Source of the DNA: Mesorhizobium sp. WSM3626
Lineage (GTDB): Bacteria; Pseudomonadota; Alphaproteobacteria; Rhizobiales; Rhizobiaceae
Length of the DNA: 64,000 bases
Direction: 5' to 3'
NCBI RefSeq assembly: GCF_000513935.1
Contig: NZ_AZUY01000001.1
Location: forward strand, 110,220 to 174,219
Shown: piece after piece, positions 16,090 to 23,946 of the stretch
How positions within the stretch are numbered: the first letter of the stretch is position 1
How the letters are laid out: each line of letters starts with the position of its first letter
Program-made: the position numbers and the translations under genes
Notes under the pieces: generated by a model
Database searches by the model: none
The model's input: only the letters and a program-made list of their open reading frames with translations
Told to the model about the DNA's origin: nothing

Positions 16090-17028
16090 TCAGATCGTCT
16101 GCTTCTTTCCGTCCTTCATCGGCATCAGGTCGACGCCATTCACTTTGGCGATGTGCGTGGCCAGCATCGGCACGAACTGCTCGACCGGACCGGTTGCGTG
16201 GGCGCCGGCGAAGGAGTTCTTGGTGGCGTTGCCGAGCGGGTTGGCGATGCCGGCCGCACCGGCCATCGATTCCAGATAGGTCAGGTCCTTGAAGGCGTTG
16301 GCGATGGTGAATTTGTGGGCGTCGCGGTCGCCTTCCAGCGTCCAGCGCATGAACGTCTGGTAGAAACCGCAATCCATGCGGCCGTTGCGGATGACGCTGT
16401 CGAAACGCGGCGGCGAGATGCCGACCTTCTCGGCCAGGGCCAATGCCTCGGAATAGATCGCGGCATAACCCAGCGAGATGAAATTGTTGAGCAGCTTCAT
16501 GCGGTGGCCGTCGCCGGTGTCGCCGATATGAACGATGCGGCCGGCCCAGGTGTCGATCACCGGCTTGACCCTGGCGAAGACGGCGTCGGGCGCGCCGACC
16601 ATGGCGTCGAGCGTGCCTTCCCAGGCTTCCTTCGGGGTGCGGCTGAGCGGGGCGTCGACATAGTCGACGCCAAGCGCGTTGAGTTCTGCGGCAAGTGCAA
16701 CCGTCGAGACCGGATCTGAGGTGGAGCAGTCGACGACGACCGACCCCTTCTTCAACCCCTCCTTGAGGCCGCCGGGACCGCGAATAATGGCCTCCACCTC
16801 GCGCGAGCCGGTGACGCAGATGAAGACAATATCGGATGCCGCCGCCACGTCGCGGGAGGTCGATGCCTCGTGGGCGCCTCGGCCGAGAAGATCCTCCGCC
16901 GGCTTGCGGTTTTTCCGGCCGAGGAAGGTCAGGGAATACCCCTTGTCGACGATGTTCTTGGCGATGCCGTGACCCATCAGGCCAAGGCCAACAAAGCCGA
17001 TCTTCTCGCTGGTGGCGGTGGTGTTCAT
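16090..17028 (-). CDS. NAD(P)-dependent beta-hydroxyacid dehydrogenase (3-hydroxyisobutyrate dehydrogenase family)
   Basis: 312 residues. N-terminal Rossmann motif GFVGLGLMGHGIAKN (residues about 11-25), substrate-site segment VDYVDAPLSRTPKEA, and the catalytic lysine region GHRMKLLNNFI. Members oxidise hydroxyisobutyrate, tartronate semialdehyde, threonate and similar acids. The gene is divergent from the SDR gene at 17149; the 120-base gap holds two palindromes. Flanked on both sides by DgoR-like regulators, so a role in sugar-acid breakdown is likely. Substrate not assigned. Confidence 0.85.
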   Translation of the reverse strand: MNTTATSEKIGFVGLGLMGHGIAKNIVDKGYSLTFLGRKNRKPAEDLLGRGAHEASTSRDVAAASDIVFICVTGSREVEAIIRGPGGLKEGLKKGSVVVDCSTSDPVSTVALAAELNALGVDYVDAPLSRTPKEAWEGTLDAMVGAPDAVFARVKPVIDTWAGRIVHIGDTGDGHRMKLLNNFISLGYAAIYSEALALAEKVGISPPRFDSVIRNGRMDCGFYQTFMRWTLEGDRDAHKFTIANAFKDLTYLESMAGAAGIANPLGNATKNSFAGAHATGPVEQFVPMLATHIAKVNGVDLMPMKDGKKQTI

Positions 17029-17048
17029 GCTAGCTGTCCTGTTTTGCG

Positions 17049-17060
17049 ATTATCGATAAT
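17049..17060. promoter_or_regulatory. Palindrome ATTATCGATAAT in divergent promoter
   Basis: Perfect 12-base palindrome 21 bases upstream of the dehydrogenase start codon. A one-base variant (ATTATTGATAAT) lies at 22571-22582 before the LacI-associated transport operon. May be an operator or may overlap an AT-rich -10 region. Confidence 0.3.
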
Positions 17061-17100
17061 GTTGCCGCTGTTTTAGCCATAGACGGTTGCAGAAAGCAAT

Positions 17101-17113
17101 ATTGTCTGACAAT
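17101..17113. promoter_or_regulatory. Candidate GntR operator ATTGTCTGACAAT
   Basis: Perfect inverted repeat with a single central base, 36 bases before the SDR start codon. It matches the FadR-subfamily pattern TNGTNNNACNA and related sites at 13804 and 13845, so it is the best candidate binding site for the two DgoR-like regulators. Confidence 0.6.
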
Positions 17114-17148
17114 ACACGTCAATCCCAGGACTTTCGTGGAGACCAGAA

Positions 17149-18045
17149 ATGACGAAGCGGATCATGTTCACCGGCGGCAGCGGCAAGGCTGGGCGCCATG
17201 TCGTGCAATATCTGGTGGAGCAGGGCTGCCAGGTGCTCAACATCGACACCAGGCCGCTCGACAATCCCAAGGTGCGCACGCTGATCACCGACATCACCGA
17301 CAGCGGCCAGGTGTTCAACGCGCTGTCGAGCTATATGGGGCTGCACGAATTCGATCCGTCGCTACGGCCGCAGCCGGTCGACGCCGTGGTGCATTTCGCC
17401 GCGATCCCACGCATCATGATCACGCCCGACAACGAGGTGTTCCGCATCAACGCGATGGGCACCTACAATGTCATCGAAGCCGCGGTGAAGCTCGGCATCC
17501 GCAAGGTGATCATCGCTTCCAGCGAGACGACCTACGGCCTGGTGTTCGCCAACGAACCACGCGACCCCACGCATTTCCCGCTCGACGAAGATTACGATGT
17601 CGATCCAATGGACAGCTATGCGCTGTCCAAGATCGTCAACGAGAAGACGGCGCGCGCCTTCGCGCAGCGCAATGGCACAGACATCTATGCCTTGCGCATC
17701 GGCAACGTCATCGAGCCGCATGAGTATTCGCTGTTTCCGAAATGGTTCGCCGATCCGGGCTTTCGCAAACGTATTGCCTGGAGCTACATCGACGCGCGCG
17801 ACCTGGGGCAGATCACGCTGCGCGCCGTCGAGAAGGACGGGCTGGGCTACCAGGTGTTCAATGCCGCCAATGACGACACCTCGTCCGATCTGCCGACCGC
17901 CGAACTCCTGAAGCGGTTCTATCCCGGCGTGCCGGTCAAGAGCGAACTCGGTGAATATGAGACGCTGCTGTCGAACCGCAAGGCGCGTGACATGCTCGGC
18001 TTCCGGCCCGAGCATAGCTGGCGCAAATACGTCAAGACAGCCTGA
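17149..18045 (+). CDS. NAD(P)-dependent epimerase/dehydratase (extended SDR)
   Basis: 298 residues. Glycine-rich cofactor loop FTGGSGKAGRHV at residues 7-18, acidic residue after the second strand (NIDTRP, favouring NAD), catalytic serine region ASSETTYG and YALSK (YxxxK). This is the extended short-chain dehydrogenase/UDP-sugar epimerase-like family; some members oxidise aldoses or uronates. It follows the candidate GntR operator and ends 101 bases before the second GntR regulator, so the two may be co-transcribed. Exact reaction unknown. Confidence 0.85.
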   Translation: MTKRIMFTGGSGKAGRHVVQYLVEQGCQVLNIDTRPLDNPKVRTLITDITDSGQVFNALSSYMGLHEFDPSLRPQPVDAVVHFAAIPRIMITPDNEVFRINAMGTYNVIEAAVKLGIRKVIIASSETTYGLVFANEPRDPTHFPLDEDYDVDPMDSYALSKIVNEKTARAFAQRNGTDIYALRIGNVIEPHEYSLFPKWFADPGFRKRIAWSYIDARDLGQITLRAVEKDGLGYQVFNAANDDTSSDLPTAELLKRFYPGVPVKSELGEYETLLSNRKARDMLGFRPEHSWRKYVKTA

Positions 18046-18146
18046 GCGTGGTCGAATCACGGCTGGGTTGTGCATAGAAGCCGGCTTTGCCGCCCCACGG
18101 CCGCACCGCGCTTGACAGCTTCCCTAAACCGGCCTTTCTGGAACTC

Positions 18147-18923
18147 ATGCGGGACGCGAGGCCGAACAAGGAAAAATCGCCCAAAAAGGCTGTAGCCGCC
18201 GAGCGCCCGACCGGCGCTCGCCGGCCCGACGCGGCGCGTATCCCGGGCTCCAGTGTGCATGCGTCGCTGGCGAGCGAGATTGGGCTGCGGATCGTGCGCG
18301 GCGACTATCCGCCCGGCACCATCCTGCCCAATGAAGCCAAATGGTCGGAGACCTTCAGCGTCAGCCGGTCGGCGGTGCGCGAGGCGATCAAGATGCTGAT
18401 GGCCAAGAGCCTGTTGGCATCGCGCCCCAAGATCGGCAGTTGGGTCGAACCGAAGGAACGCTGGAACCTGCTCGACCGCGATGTGCTTGCCTGGTACGCG
18501 ACGTCGCCGGACCGCGAGGTGTTCTTGAGGACGGTGCAGGAATTCCGCCACATCATCGAGCCGGAAGCGACCGCCTTTGCCGCCATGCGGCGGACCGACG
18601 AGCAGATGGCCGAGATCAGCCAGGCCTGCCGGGAGATGGGCGAGGCGAAAAGTTTGCAGGAACGGACCCGCGCCGACACCCGCTTCCACCTCGCCATCCT
18701 GCGCGCCTCGGGCAATGATCTGCTGGTGCCGCTCGGCGTGCTGATCGAATCCGCCTTCGATCACCTGTTCACCTACACGACCCGGGAACTCGACGATTTG
18801 CAGCTCGCCCAGAAGATGCACGAGGCAATCGAAAAGAATATCCGCCTGCAGCGGCCCGATGCGGCGCGCAATGCCGTGCGCAAGCTGCTGGCCAATACCG
18901 ACAACGTCATACGTTCGCGGTAG
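18147..18923 (+). CDS. GntR/FCD-family regulator, DgoR-like (copy 2)
   Basis: 258 residues from ATG at 18147 (a start at 18087 is possible but less family-like). Same domain layout as the regulator at 15286: helix-turn-helix with VSRSAVREAIKMLMAK, linker WNLLDRDVLAWY, then FCD domain. The segment from PGSSVHASLASEIG to about residue 215 is almost unchanged between the two, indicating a local duplication with conserved DNA-binding helices, so both should read the same operator. They may respond to different ligands or act as a heterodimer (inference). Confidence 0.86.
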   Translation: MRDARPNKEKSPKKAVAAERPTGARRPDAARIPGSSVHASLASEIGLRIVRGDYPPGTILPNEAKWSETFSVSRSAVREAIKMLMAKSLLASRPKIGSWVEPKERWNLLDRDVLAWYATSPDREVFLRTVQEFRHIIEPEATAFAAMRRTDEQMAEISQACREMGEAKSLQERTRADTRFHLAILRASGNDLLVPLGVLIESAFDHLFTYTTRELDDLQLAQKMHEAIEKNIRLQRPDAARNAVRKLLANTDNVIRSR

Positions 18924-19085
18924 AATTCACCGGCACAGCCATTCGGCACCCAGGCGTTTCCGCCTTGCAGGCCGTCGAAGCAAATTCAGGCCGGCACCGC
19001 CAAAAATTCGAACGCCTGTGTCGGATGGGCTGTGCGGTCCACGTCCTTGGGGTATCGAACAGGAAACCAGGAAGGAGAATTTGAC

Positions 19086-19529
19086 ATGCCCAGCACCGTT
19101 CGTCTGCATCGCGTTCTGACCACCAGCCCGGAGAAGGTCTACCGCGCGTTCCTCGAGGCGGATGCCCTTGCCAAATGGCTTCCGCCGAACGGCTTCACCT
19201 GCACGGTCCATCACTTCGAGGGCAAGGTCGGCGGTACGTTCAAGATGTCGTTCCGCAACTTCACCACTGGCGACAGCCACTCGTTTGGCGGTGAGTATGT
19301 CGAACTCGTCGCGGGCGAACTCCTGCGCTACACAGACAGGTTCGACGATCCCAACCTGCCCGGCGAGATCGAGGTGACCGTGACGCTGAAGAAAGTGTCC
19401 GTGGGCACCGAAGTGAACATCACCCAGGCCGGCATCCCTGATGTCATTCCCGCGGAAGCTTGCTATCTCGGTTGGCAGGAATCGCTACGGAACCTGGCCA
19501 AGCTCGTCGAACCCGAGATCAAACAATAG
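19086..19529 (+). CDS. SRPBCC / AHSA1-type protein
   Basis: 147 residues beginning MPSTVRLHRVL; a good Shine-Dalgarno AAGGAG precedes the ATG at 19086. The pattern TTSPEKVYRAFLEADALAKWLPPNGFTC and the C-terminal GWQESLRNLAKLVEPEI is that of the activator of Hsp90 ATPase homologue 1-like (AHSA1) family in bacteria, a START-fold protein of uncertain function. Stands alone; 162 bases separate it from the GntR gene and no special feature was found in that gap. Confidence 0.8.
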   Translation: MPSTVRLHRVLTTSPEKVYRAFLEADALAKWLPPNGFTCTVHHFEGKVGGTFKMSFRNFTTGDSHSFGGEYVELVAGELLRYTDRFDDPNLPGEIEVTVTLKKVSVGTEVNITQAGIPDVIPAEACYLGWQESLRNLAKLVEPEIKQ

Positions 19530-19570
19530 GGCGCCCCATTTAGTCAGGTGCCATTGGCGGGCGAGGGCGG

Positions 19571-19861
19571 CTAATCCTCCTTTGGACGCCCGAATGCGGC
19601 GCGCAGTTCGTCCTTGGCGTCCTCAAGGATCTTCTTGCGCGCCGCGGGCAGGTTTTTGCCGGCCCTGTTGATGTAGAAATTCAGCATCGACATGGCGGAC
19701 TGGAAGGGCTCGGCCTTGCGGCGATGGCTGTGTTCGGCCGACCGCTTGAGCGAGGCGGCGATCTTCTTGGCGTCGTCGGATTCGAAGACATGCTCCTCGA
19801 GATCCATCGCATTGCTGTGCTCGGTCACCTCGGCCGACCATTTCTGCTTGGTGGCGGTCAT
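19571..19861 (-). CDS. DUF3175 domain protein
   Basis: 96 residues, starting MTATKQKWSAEVTEHS. The sequence HSHRRKAEPFQSAMSMLNFY followed by INRAGKNL is the core of DUF3175 as I remember it: small, highly charged, helical proteins with no known function. Convergent with the SRPBCC gene (42-base gap) and divergent from the MFS gene. No signal peptide or membrane segment. Confidence 0.75.
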   Translation of the reverse strand: MTATKQKWSAEVTEHSNAMDLEEHVFESDDAKKIAASLKRSAEHSHRRKAEPFQSAMSMLNFYINRAGKNLPAARKKILEDAKDELRAAFGRPKED

Positions 19862-20033
19862 GGCTGGGACTCCTTTGCAGGGTTGCTGATCGGAAACTCC
19901 AGATGTTGGCGTCGGTTCCCGCATTCGTATCGGCCTGGAGCGACGGATTGCCCGCTGTGGCGCTGCTGTGCGCCGAGAATGCGTCGATAGTGGCCAAAAC
20001 AGCAACGGTTGAGACCGCCGACAGGAAACGCCT

Positions 20034-21263
20034 TTGACGCGAACCGACGTGAGCCGGCCCAGCCCCGGCATCGATAGTTCCTACGCCTGGATGCGGCTGG
20101 CCATCTCGATGCTGCTGGCGACGATCGGTGCGGTCGGCATGTGGGCCGTTGTCGTCGTGCTGCCGGCGGTACAGGCCGAGTTCGGCGTCGACCGCGCCGC
20201 GGCATCCATGCCCTACACCGCGACCATGGTGGGCTTCGCCGCCGGCAATGTGCTGGTCGGCCGCGCCATTGACCGCATGGGCTACTGGATCCCGGCGCTG
20301 TTTTCCTCGATCGCGCTCTCCGCCGGTCTCCTGCTCGCGGCTCTGTCGACCTCGATCCTGCAATTCACCCTTGCCCAGGGGGTGCTGATCGGTGTCGGCA
20401 CATCGGTGATCTTCGGGCCGCTGATCGCCGATATCTCGCACTGGTTCAACCGCCGGCGCGGCGTGGCTGTCACGGCGGCGGCGGCCGGCAATTACCTCGC
20501 CGGAGCGATATGGCCCACCGTCATGCCGACGCTGATCAAGGCGGAAGGCTGGCGCTTCACCTATGCCGCCATCGGCGTCTTCTGCCTGGTCACCATGGTG
20601 CCGCTGGTGTTGTTGCTGCGGCGCGGCGCTCCGGAAGCGACGGCCGCCGGCTCGCCCGGAAGCCGGCCTGTGCAGCCGATTTCACTGTCGCCGGCGATGC
20701 TGCAGATATTGCTGGTCGTCGCGGGACTGGGCTGCTGCGTGGCGATGTCGATGCCGCAAGTGCATATCGTCGCCTATTGCATGGACCTCGGCTACGGCAT
20801 GGCGCATGGCGCCGACATGCTGTCGATCATGATGGCCGCGGGCGTCGTCAGCCGGCTTGCCTCGGGCTTTGTCGCCGACCGCATCGGCGGCGTCAAAACG
20901 TTGCTTATCGGCTCCGTGCTGCAATGCCTGTCATTGCTGTTCTATATCCCGTTCGACGGGCTCGCCTCGCTCTATGTCGTGTCGCTGGTCTTCGGCCTGT
21001 CGCAGGGCGGCATCGTGCCTTGCTACGCGATCATCGTGCGCGAATACCTGCCGGCCAAGGAGGCCGGCCAGCGCATCGGCATCGTCATGATGGCGACGAT
21101 TTTCGGCATGGCGATCGGCGGCTGGATGTCGGGCTGGATCTACGACCTGACGGGCTCCTACGCCGCCGCGTTCCTGAACGGCATTGCCTGGAACCTGCTG
21201 AACATACTGGCGATTGGGCTGTTCATGTGGAAAGCGAGGCACAGGGCGGCCGTAGCCGCCTGA
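20034..21263 (+). CDS. Major facilitator superfamily transporter
   Basis: 409 residues with twelve predicted membrane helices. The loop between helices 2 and 3 (GRAIDRMGYWIPA) fits the MFS motif G-x-x-x-D-R-x-G. The start is TTG at 20034, with AGGAA about 7 bases upstream; later in-frame ATG codons (20091, 20109) would remove the N-terminal tail but keep helix 1 only partly. Resembles organic-acid or drug transporters; no substrate can be assigned. Ends with a basic tail, and 126 bases without identifiable features separate it from the LacI gene. Confidence 0.82.
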   Translation: MTRTDVSRPSPGIDSSYAWMRLAISMLLATIGAVGMWAVVVVLPAVQAEFGVDRAAASMPYTATMVGFAAGNVLVGRAIDRMGYWIPALFSSIALSAGLLLAALSTSILQFTLAQGVLIGVGTSVIFGPLIADISHWFNRRRGVAVTAAAAGNYLAGAIWPTVMPTLIKAEGWRFTYAAIGVFCLVTMVPLVLLLRRGAPEATAAGSPGSRPVQPISLSPAMLQILLVVAGLGCCVAMSMPQVHIVAYCMDLGYGMAHGADMLSIMMAAGVVSRLASGFVADRIGGVKTLLIGSVLQCLSLLFYIPFDGLASLYVVSLVFGLSQGGIVPCYAIIVREYLPAKEAGQRIGIVMMATIFGMAIGGWMSGWIYDLTGSYAAAFLNGIAWNLLNILAIGLFMWKARHRAAVAA

Positions 21264-21389
21264 GGAAGGCCAAGCACAGCCACTCAATGGCTCAGCTTGA
21301 CAACAGGCAGTCACTGCGCGACGCCAGGGCCGATGGGTGCTGAAACAGGCCGGTGAGATGGCGACAGCTGGAAAGATCGCATTGCGGGC

Positions 21390-22451
21390 GTGCTTGAATG
21401 GCCAGGCGCATGGGCCAAGGCCTTGATCAAGCCGCGCTCGCGCCGGGGCGGTGGCCGCCCGACCCTATCTGACGTGGCACGCAAGGCCGGCGTCGGCGCC
21501 ATCACCGTTTCACGCGCGCTGCGCGAGCCGGAGCGCGTTTCCGAGGAACTGCGCCGCCAGATCCTGGCCGCCATCGAAGAGCTCGGCTATGTGCCGGATC
21601 CCAACGCGCGGGCATTGGCCTCGGCGCGGGCCGAGGTGTTCGGCGTGCTGGTGCCTTCGCTGACCAACAACGTCTTCGCGGAGGTGGTGCGCGGCATCTA
21701 TGACAGCCTGTCGGACAGCCCGTTCCGCATCCAGCTTGGCAACACGCACTATTCCGGACTGGAGGAAGAGCGGCTGCTGCAGGTGTTTGGCTCCCAGCGG
21801 CCGGCAGCGCTGATCGTTGCCGGCATCGACCAGACACCTACCTCGCGAAAGCTGTTGGAAAATGCCGGTTGCCCGGTGGTTCAGGTGATGGAGACCGGAC
21901 CCGATCCCGTGGACATGATGGTCGGTTTCTCGCATCTCGAAGGCGGCAGGACGGCGACCCAGCACCTGATCGAGGCGGGGTATCGCCGGATCGGTTTCAT
22001 CGGCGCGCGCATGGACCCGCGCTCGCAGCGGCGCCTGGCTGGTTACCGGCTGGCGATGGAGAAGGCCGGCCTGCTGGACCCGCGCCTGATCACCACCACG
22101 CCGGTGCCTTCCAGCGTGCCGCTTGGCCGCGAGCTGTTCCGCGATGCGCTTGCCAAAATGCCGACGCTCGACGGCGTGTTCTGCAACAATGACGACATCG
22201 CGCTCGGCATACTGTTCGAATGCCATCGCGCCTCGATCGACGTGCCGAAGACCATCGGCATTGTCGGCTTCAACGATCTCGACATGATGCAGGTGGCCTT
22301 TCCCTCGATCACCAGCATCCGCACCCATCGCTACGAAATCGGCAGGCGCGCGGTCGCCATGGCGCTGGCGGCGATATCGGGTGACAGGCCGGAGCAGCGG
22401 GTCGTCGACCTTGGTTTCGAGCTCAAGCGCCGCGAGAGCACGGCACGTTGA
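21390..22451 (+). CDS. LacI-family transcriptional regulator (GntR/GguR-like)
   Basis: 353 residues. DNA-binding helix-turn-helix TLSDVARKAGVGAITVSRAL at residues 25-44, then a periplasmic-binding-protein-like effector domain (FGVLVPSLTNNVFAEVV). The start is uncertain: GTG at 21390 or TTG at 21423; no ATG in frame precedes the HTH. A perfect LacI-type operator lies 43 bases after its stop, before the transport operon, so it most likely represses that operon. The downstream gluconokinase suggests a gluconate-type inducer (inference). Confidence 0.87.
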   Translation: MLEWPGAWAKALIKPRSRRGGGRPTLSDVARKAGVGAITVSRALREPERVSEELRRQILAAIEELGYVPDPNARALASARAEVFGVLVPSLTNNVFAEVVRGIYDSLSDSPFRIQLGNTHYSGLEEERLLQVFGSQRPAALIVAGIDQTPTSRKLLENAGCPVVQVMETGPDPVDMMVGFSHLEGGRTATQHLIEAGYRRIGFIGARMDPRSQRRLAGYRLAMEKAGLLDPRLITTTPVPSSVPLGRELFRDALAKMPTLDGVFCNNDDIALGILFECHRASIDVPKTIGIVGFNDLDMMQVAFPSITSIRTHRYEIGRRAVAMALAAISGDRPEQRVVDLGFELKRRESTAR

Positions 22452-22493
22452 AGCAGTTTAGAACCTGCTGAAATCAGCCTTTACAGGCATTCT

Positions 22494-22507
22494 TGGTAGC
22501 GCTACCA
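22494..22507. promoter_or_regulatory. LacI-family operator TGGTAGCGCTACCA
   Basis: Perfect 14-base palindrome with central CG, the hallmark of LacI/GalR-family operators, placed between the LacI gene and the first transport gene (start 22742). The rest of the 290-base gap is AT-rich and probably holds the promoter; it also has ATTATTGATAAT at 22571-22582. Confidence 0.75.
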
Positions 22508-22741
22508 TTCCAGCCGGTGTGAAGTCCGACTGCTGTTTATTATACATAAGCGACAGAATGTTCCTTGTTTATTATTGATAATATGATACTTTCGTTGCAG
22601 CTTAAGGAAGCAACAAGGAGGAACAGGTCGGCCGGGGCCACCTGACGTGCGTGGCGGGCCAGGGCGGGAGGTGCTGGGGCGAACACGTCATTGTACTGCA
22701 GCTAAACAAACAAGTCAGAACTGCAATTGGGAGGAATATCG

Positions 22742-23869
22742 ATGATCAAGTCACTCGTTGGTGGCATCGTTGCCGCCACTGCATTCGTCATGTTGAGCTC
22801 AGCGGCGATGGCCGCAGGCCCAGAAGTCGTCAAGGGACCAGCAGCCGAGCCGGACTGCTTTGCCCCTTGGGCAGCCGATACGCAATTCTTCAAGTTCCCC
22901 AAGAAGGCCGGCCCATATCGCATCGCGCTCGCCAACGGCTATATCGCCAACACCTGGCGTATCCAGATGGTGCAGACCGCCAAGGCGTATGCGGCACAGC
23001 CGGATGTCGCCAAAAAGCTGAAGGAATTCAAGGTTGTGTCGACCGGCGAGGACGTCCCGGCGCAGATCTCCGCGATCAACAATTTCATCGATTCCGGCTT
23101 TGACGCGATCGTTGTCAACGCGCAGAACCCGACCGCCTTCGGGCCAGTCATCAAGCGCGCCAAGGAGGCAGGGGTCGTGCTGGTCGCCTTCGACAACATT
23201 CTCGACACCAAGGATGCTATCAACGTCAATGTCGACCAGAAGGGCCTTGGCGCATTGTGGGGCAAGTGGTTGGTCTCACATGTCCCGAACGGCGGAAAGG
23301 TGCTCGAAGTGCGCGGCGTCGCCGGCACTTCCGTCGACACGGACCGTCATGCCGGCATCCACGAGGTGCTCGACGGCTCGGGCAAGAAATGGGAAGTGAC
23401 CGAAGTGGTCGGCAAGTGGGACGACGGCGTTGCCCAGAAAGCTACGGCGGACGCGATTGCCACCAACGGACCCTTCGACGGCATCACCGGGCAAGGCGGC
23501 GACACCGGCATCGTCCAGGCGATGATGGATGCCAAGCATCCATTCGTTCCGTTCGGCGGCGAGACGGAGAACGGTTTTCGCAAGTTCTGCGCCGCGCATG
23601 CCGCCGACGGCTTGAAGTGCTCGTCCGCCGGCACCGGCCCCGCCCAGGTGGCCGTGGCAATCAAGACGGCAATCGCGGCCCTCGAAGGCAATGTCGTGCC
23701 GCAATCGGTGAAGCTGCCGCTGGCCATTGTCGAGGATCCGAACTTCAAGGCAGGCCAGGATTTCTTCCCCGACCAGTCCGACAATTTCTTCGTCGGCAAC
23801 TCCTTCCCGACCTGCGGCATCAATTTCAGTGCCCAGGAAATCATGGGGCAGAGCAAGGAAAACCAGTAA
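22742..23869 (+). CDS. Sugar ABC transporter substrate-binding protein (peripla_BP_4)
   Basis: 375 residues, signal peptide of about 24 residues ending SSAAMAAG. ATG at 22742 follows GGGAGGA. The mature part contains YRIALANGYIANTWRIQMVQ and a cleft segment DAIVVNAQNPTAFGP typical of CUT2 binding proteins; four cysteines in the mature chain may form disulfides. First gene of the LacI-controlled operon and followed 77 bases later by the double-NBD ATPase. Likely binds a monosaccharide or aldonate; gluconokinase at the operon end favours gluconate or a sugar converted to it. Confidence 0.87.
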   Translation: MIKSLVGGIVAATAFVMLSSAAMAAGPEVVKGPAAEPDCFAPWAADTQFFKFPKKAGPYRIALANGYIANTWRIQMVQTAKAYAAQPDVAKKLKEFKVVSTGEDVPAQISAINNFIDSGFDAIVVNAQNPTAFGPVIKRAKEAGVVLVAFDNILDTKDAINVNVDQKGLGALWGKWLVSHVPNGGKVLEVRGVAGTSVDTDRHAGIHEVLDGSGKKWEVTEVVGKWDDGVAQKATADAIATNGPFDGITGQGGDTGIVQAMMDAKHPFVPFGGETENGFRKFCAAHAADGLKCSSAGTGPAQVAVAIKTAIAALEGNVVPQSVKLPLAIVEDPNFKAGQDFFPDQSDNFFVGNSFPTCGINFSAQEIMGQSKENQ

Positions 23870-23946
23870 TCACTGGCTATCGGCTGGCGCCGCGGATGAC
23901 CCCGCGGCGCCAGCCTGCAATCCCACAATCGCCCCGGGGAGGGTTG

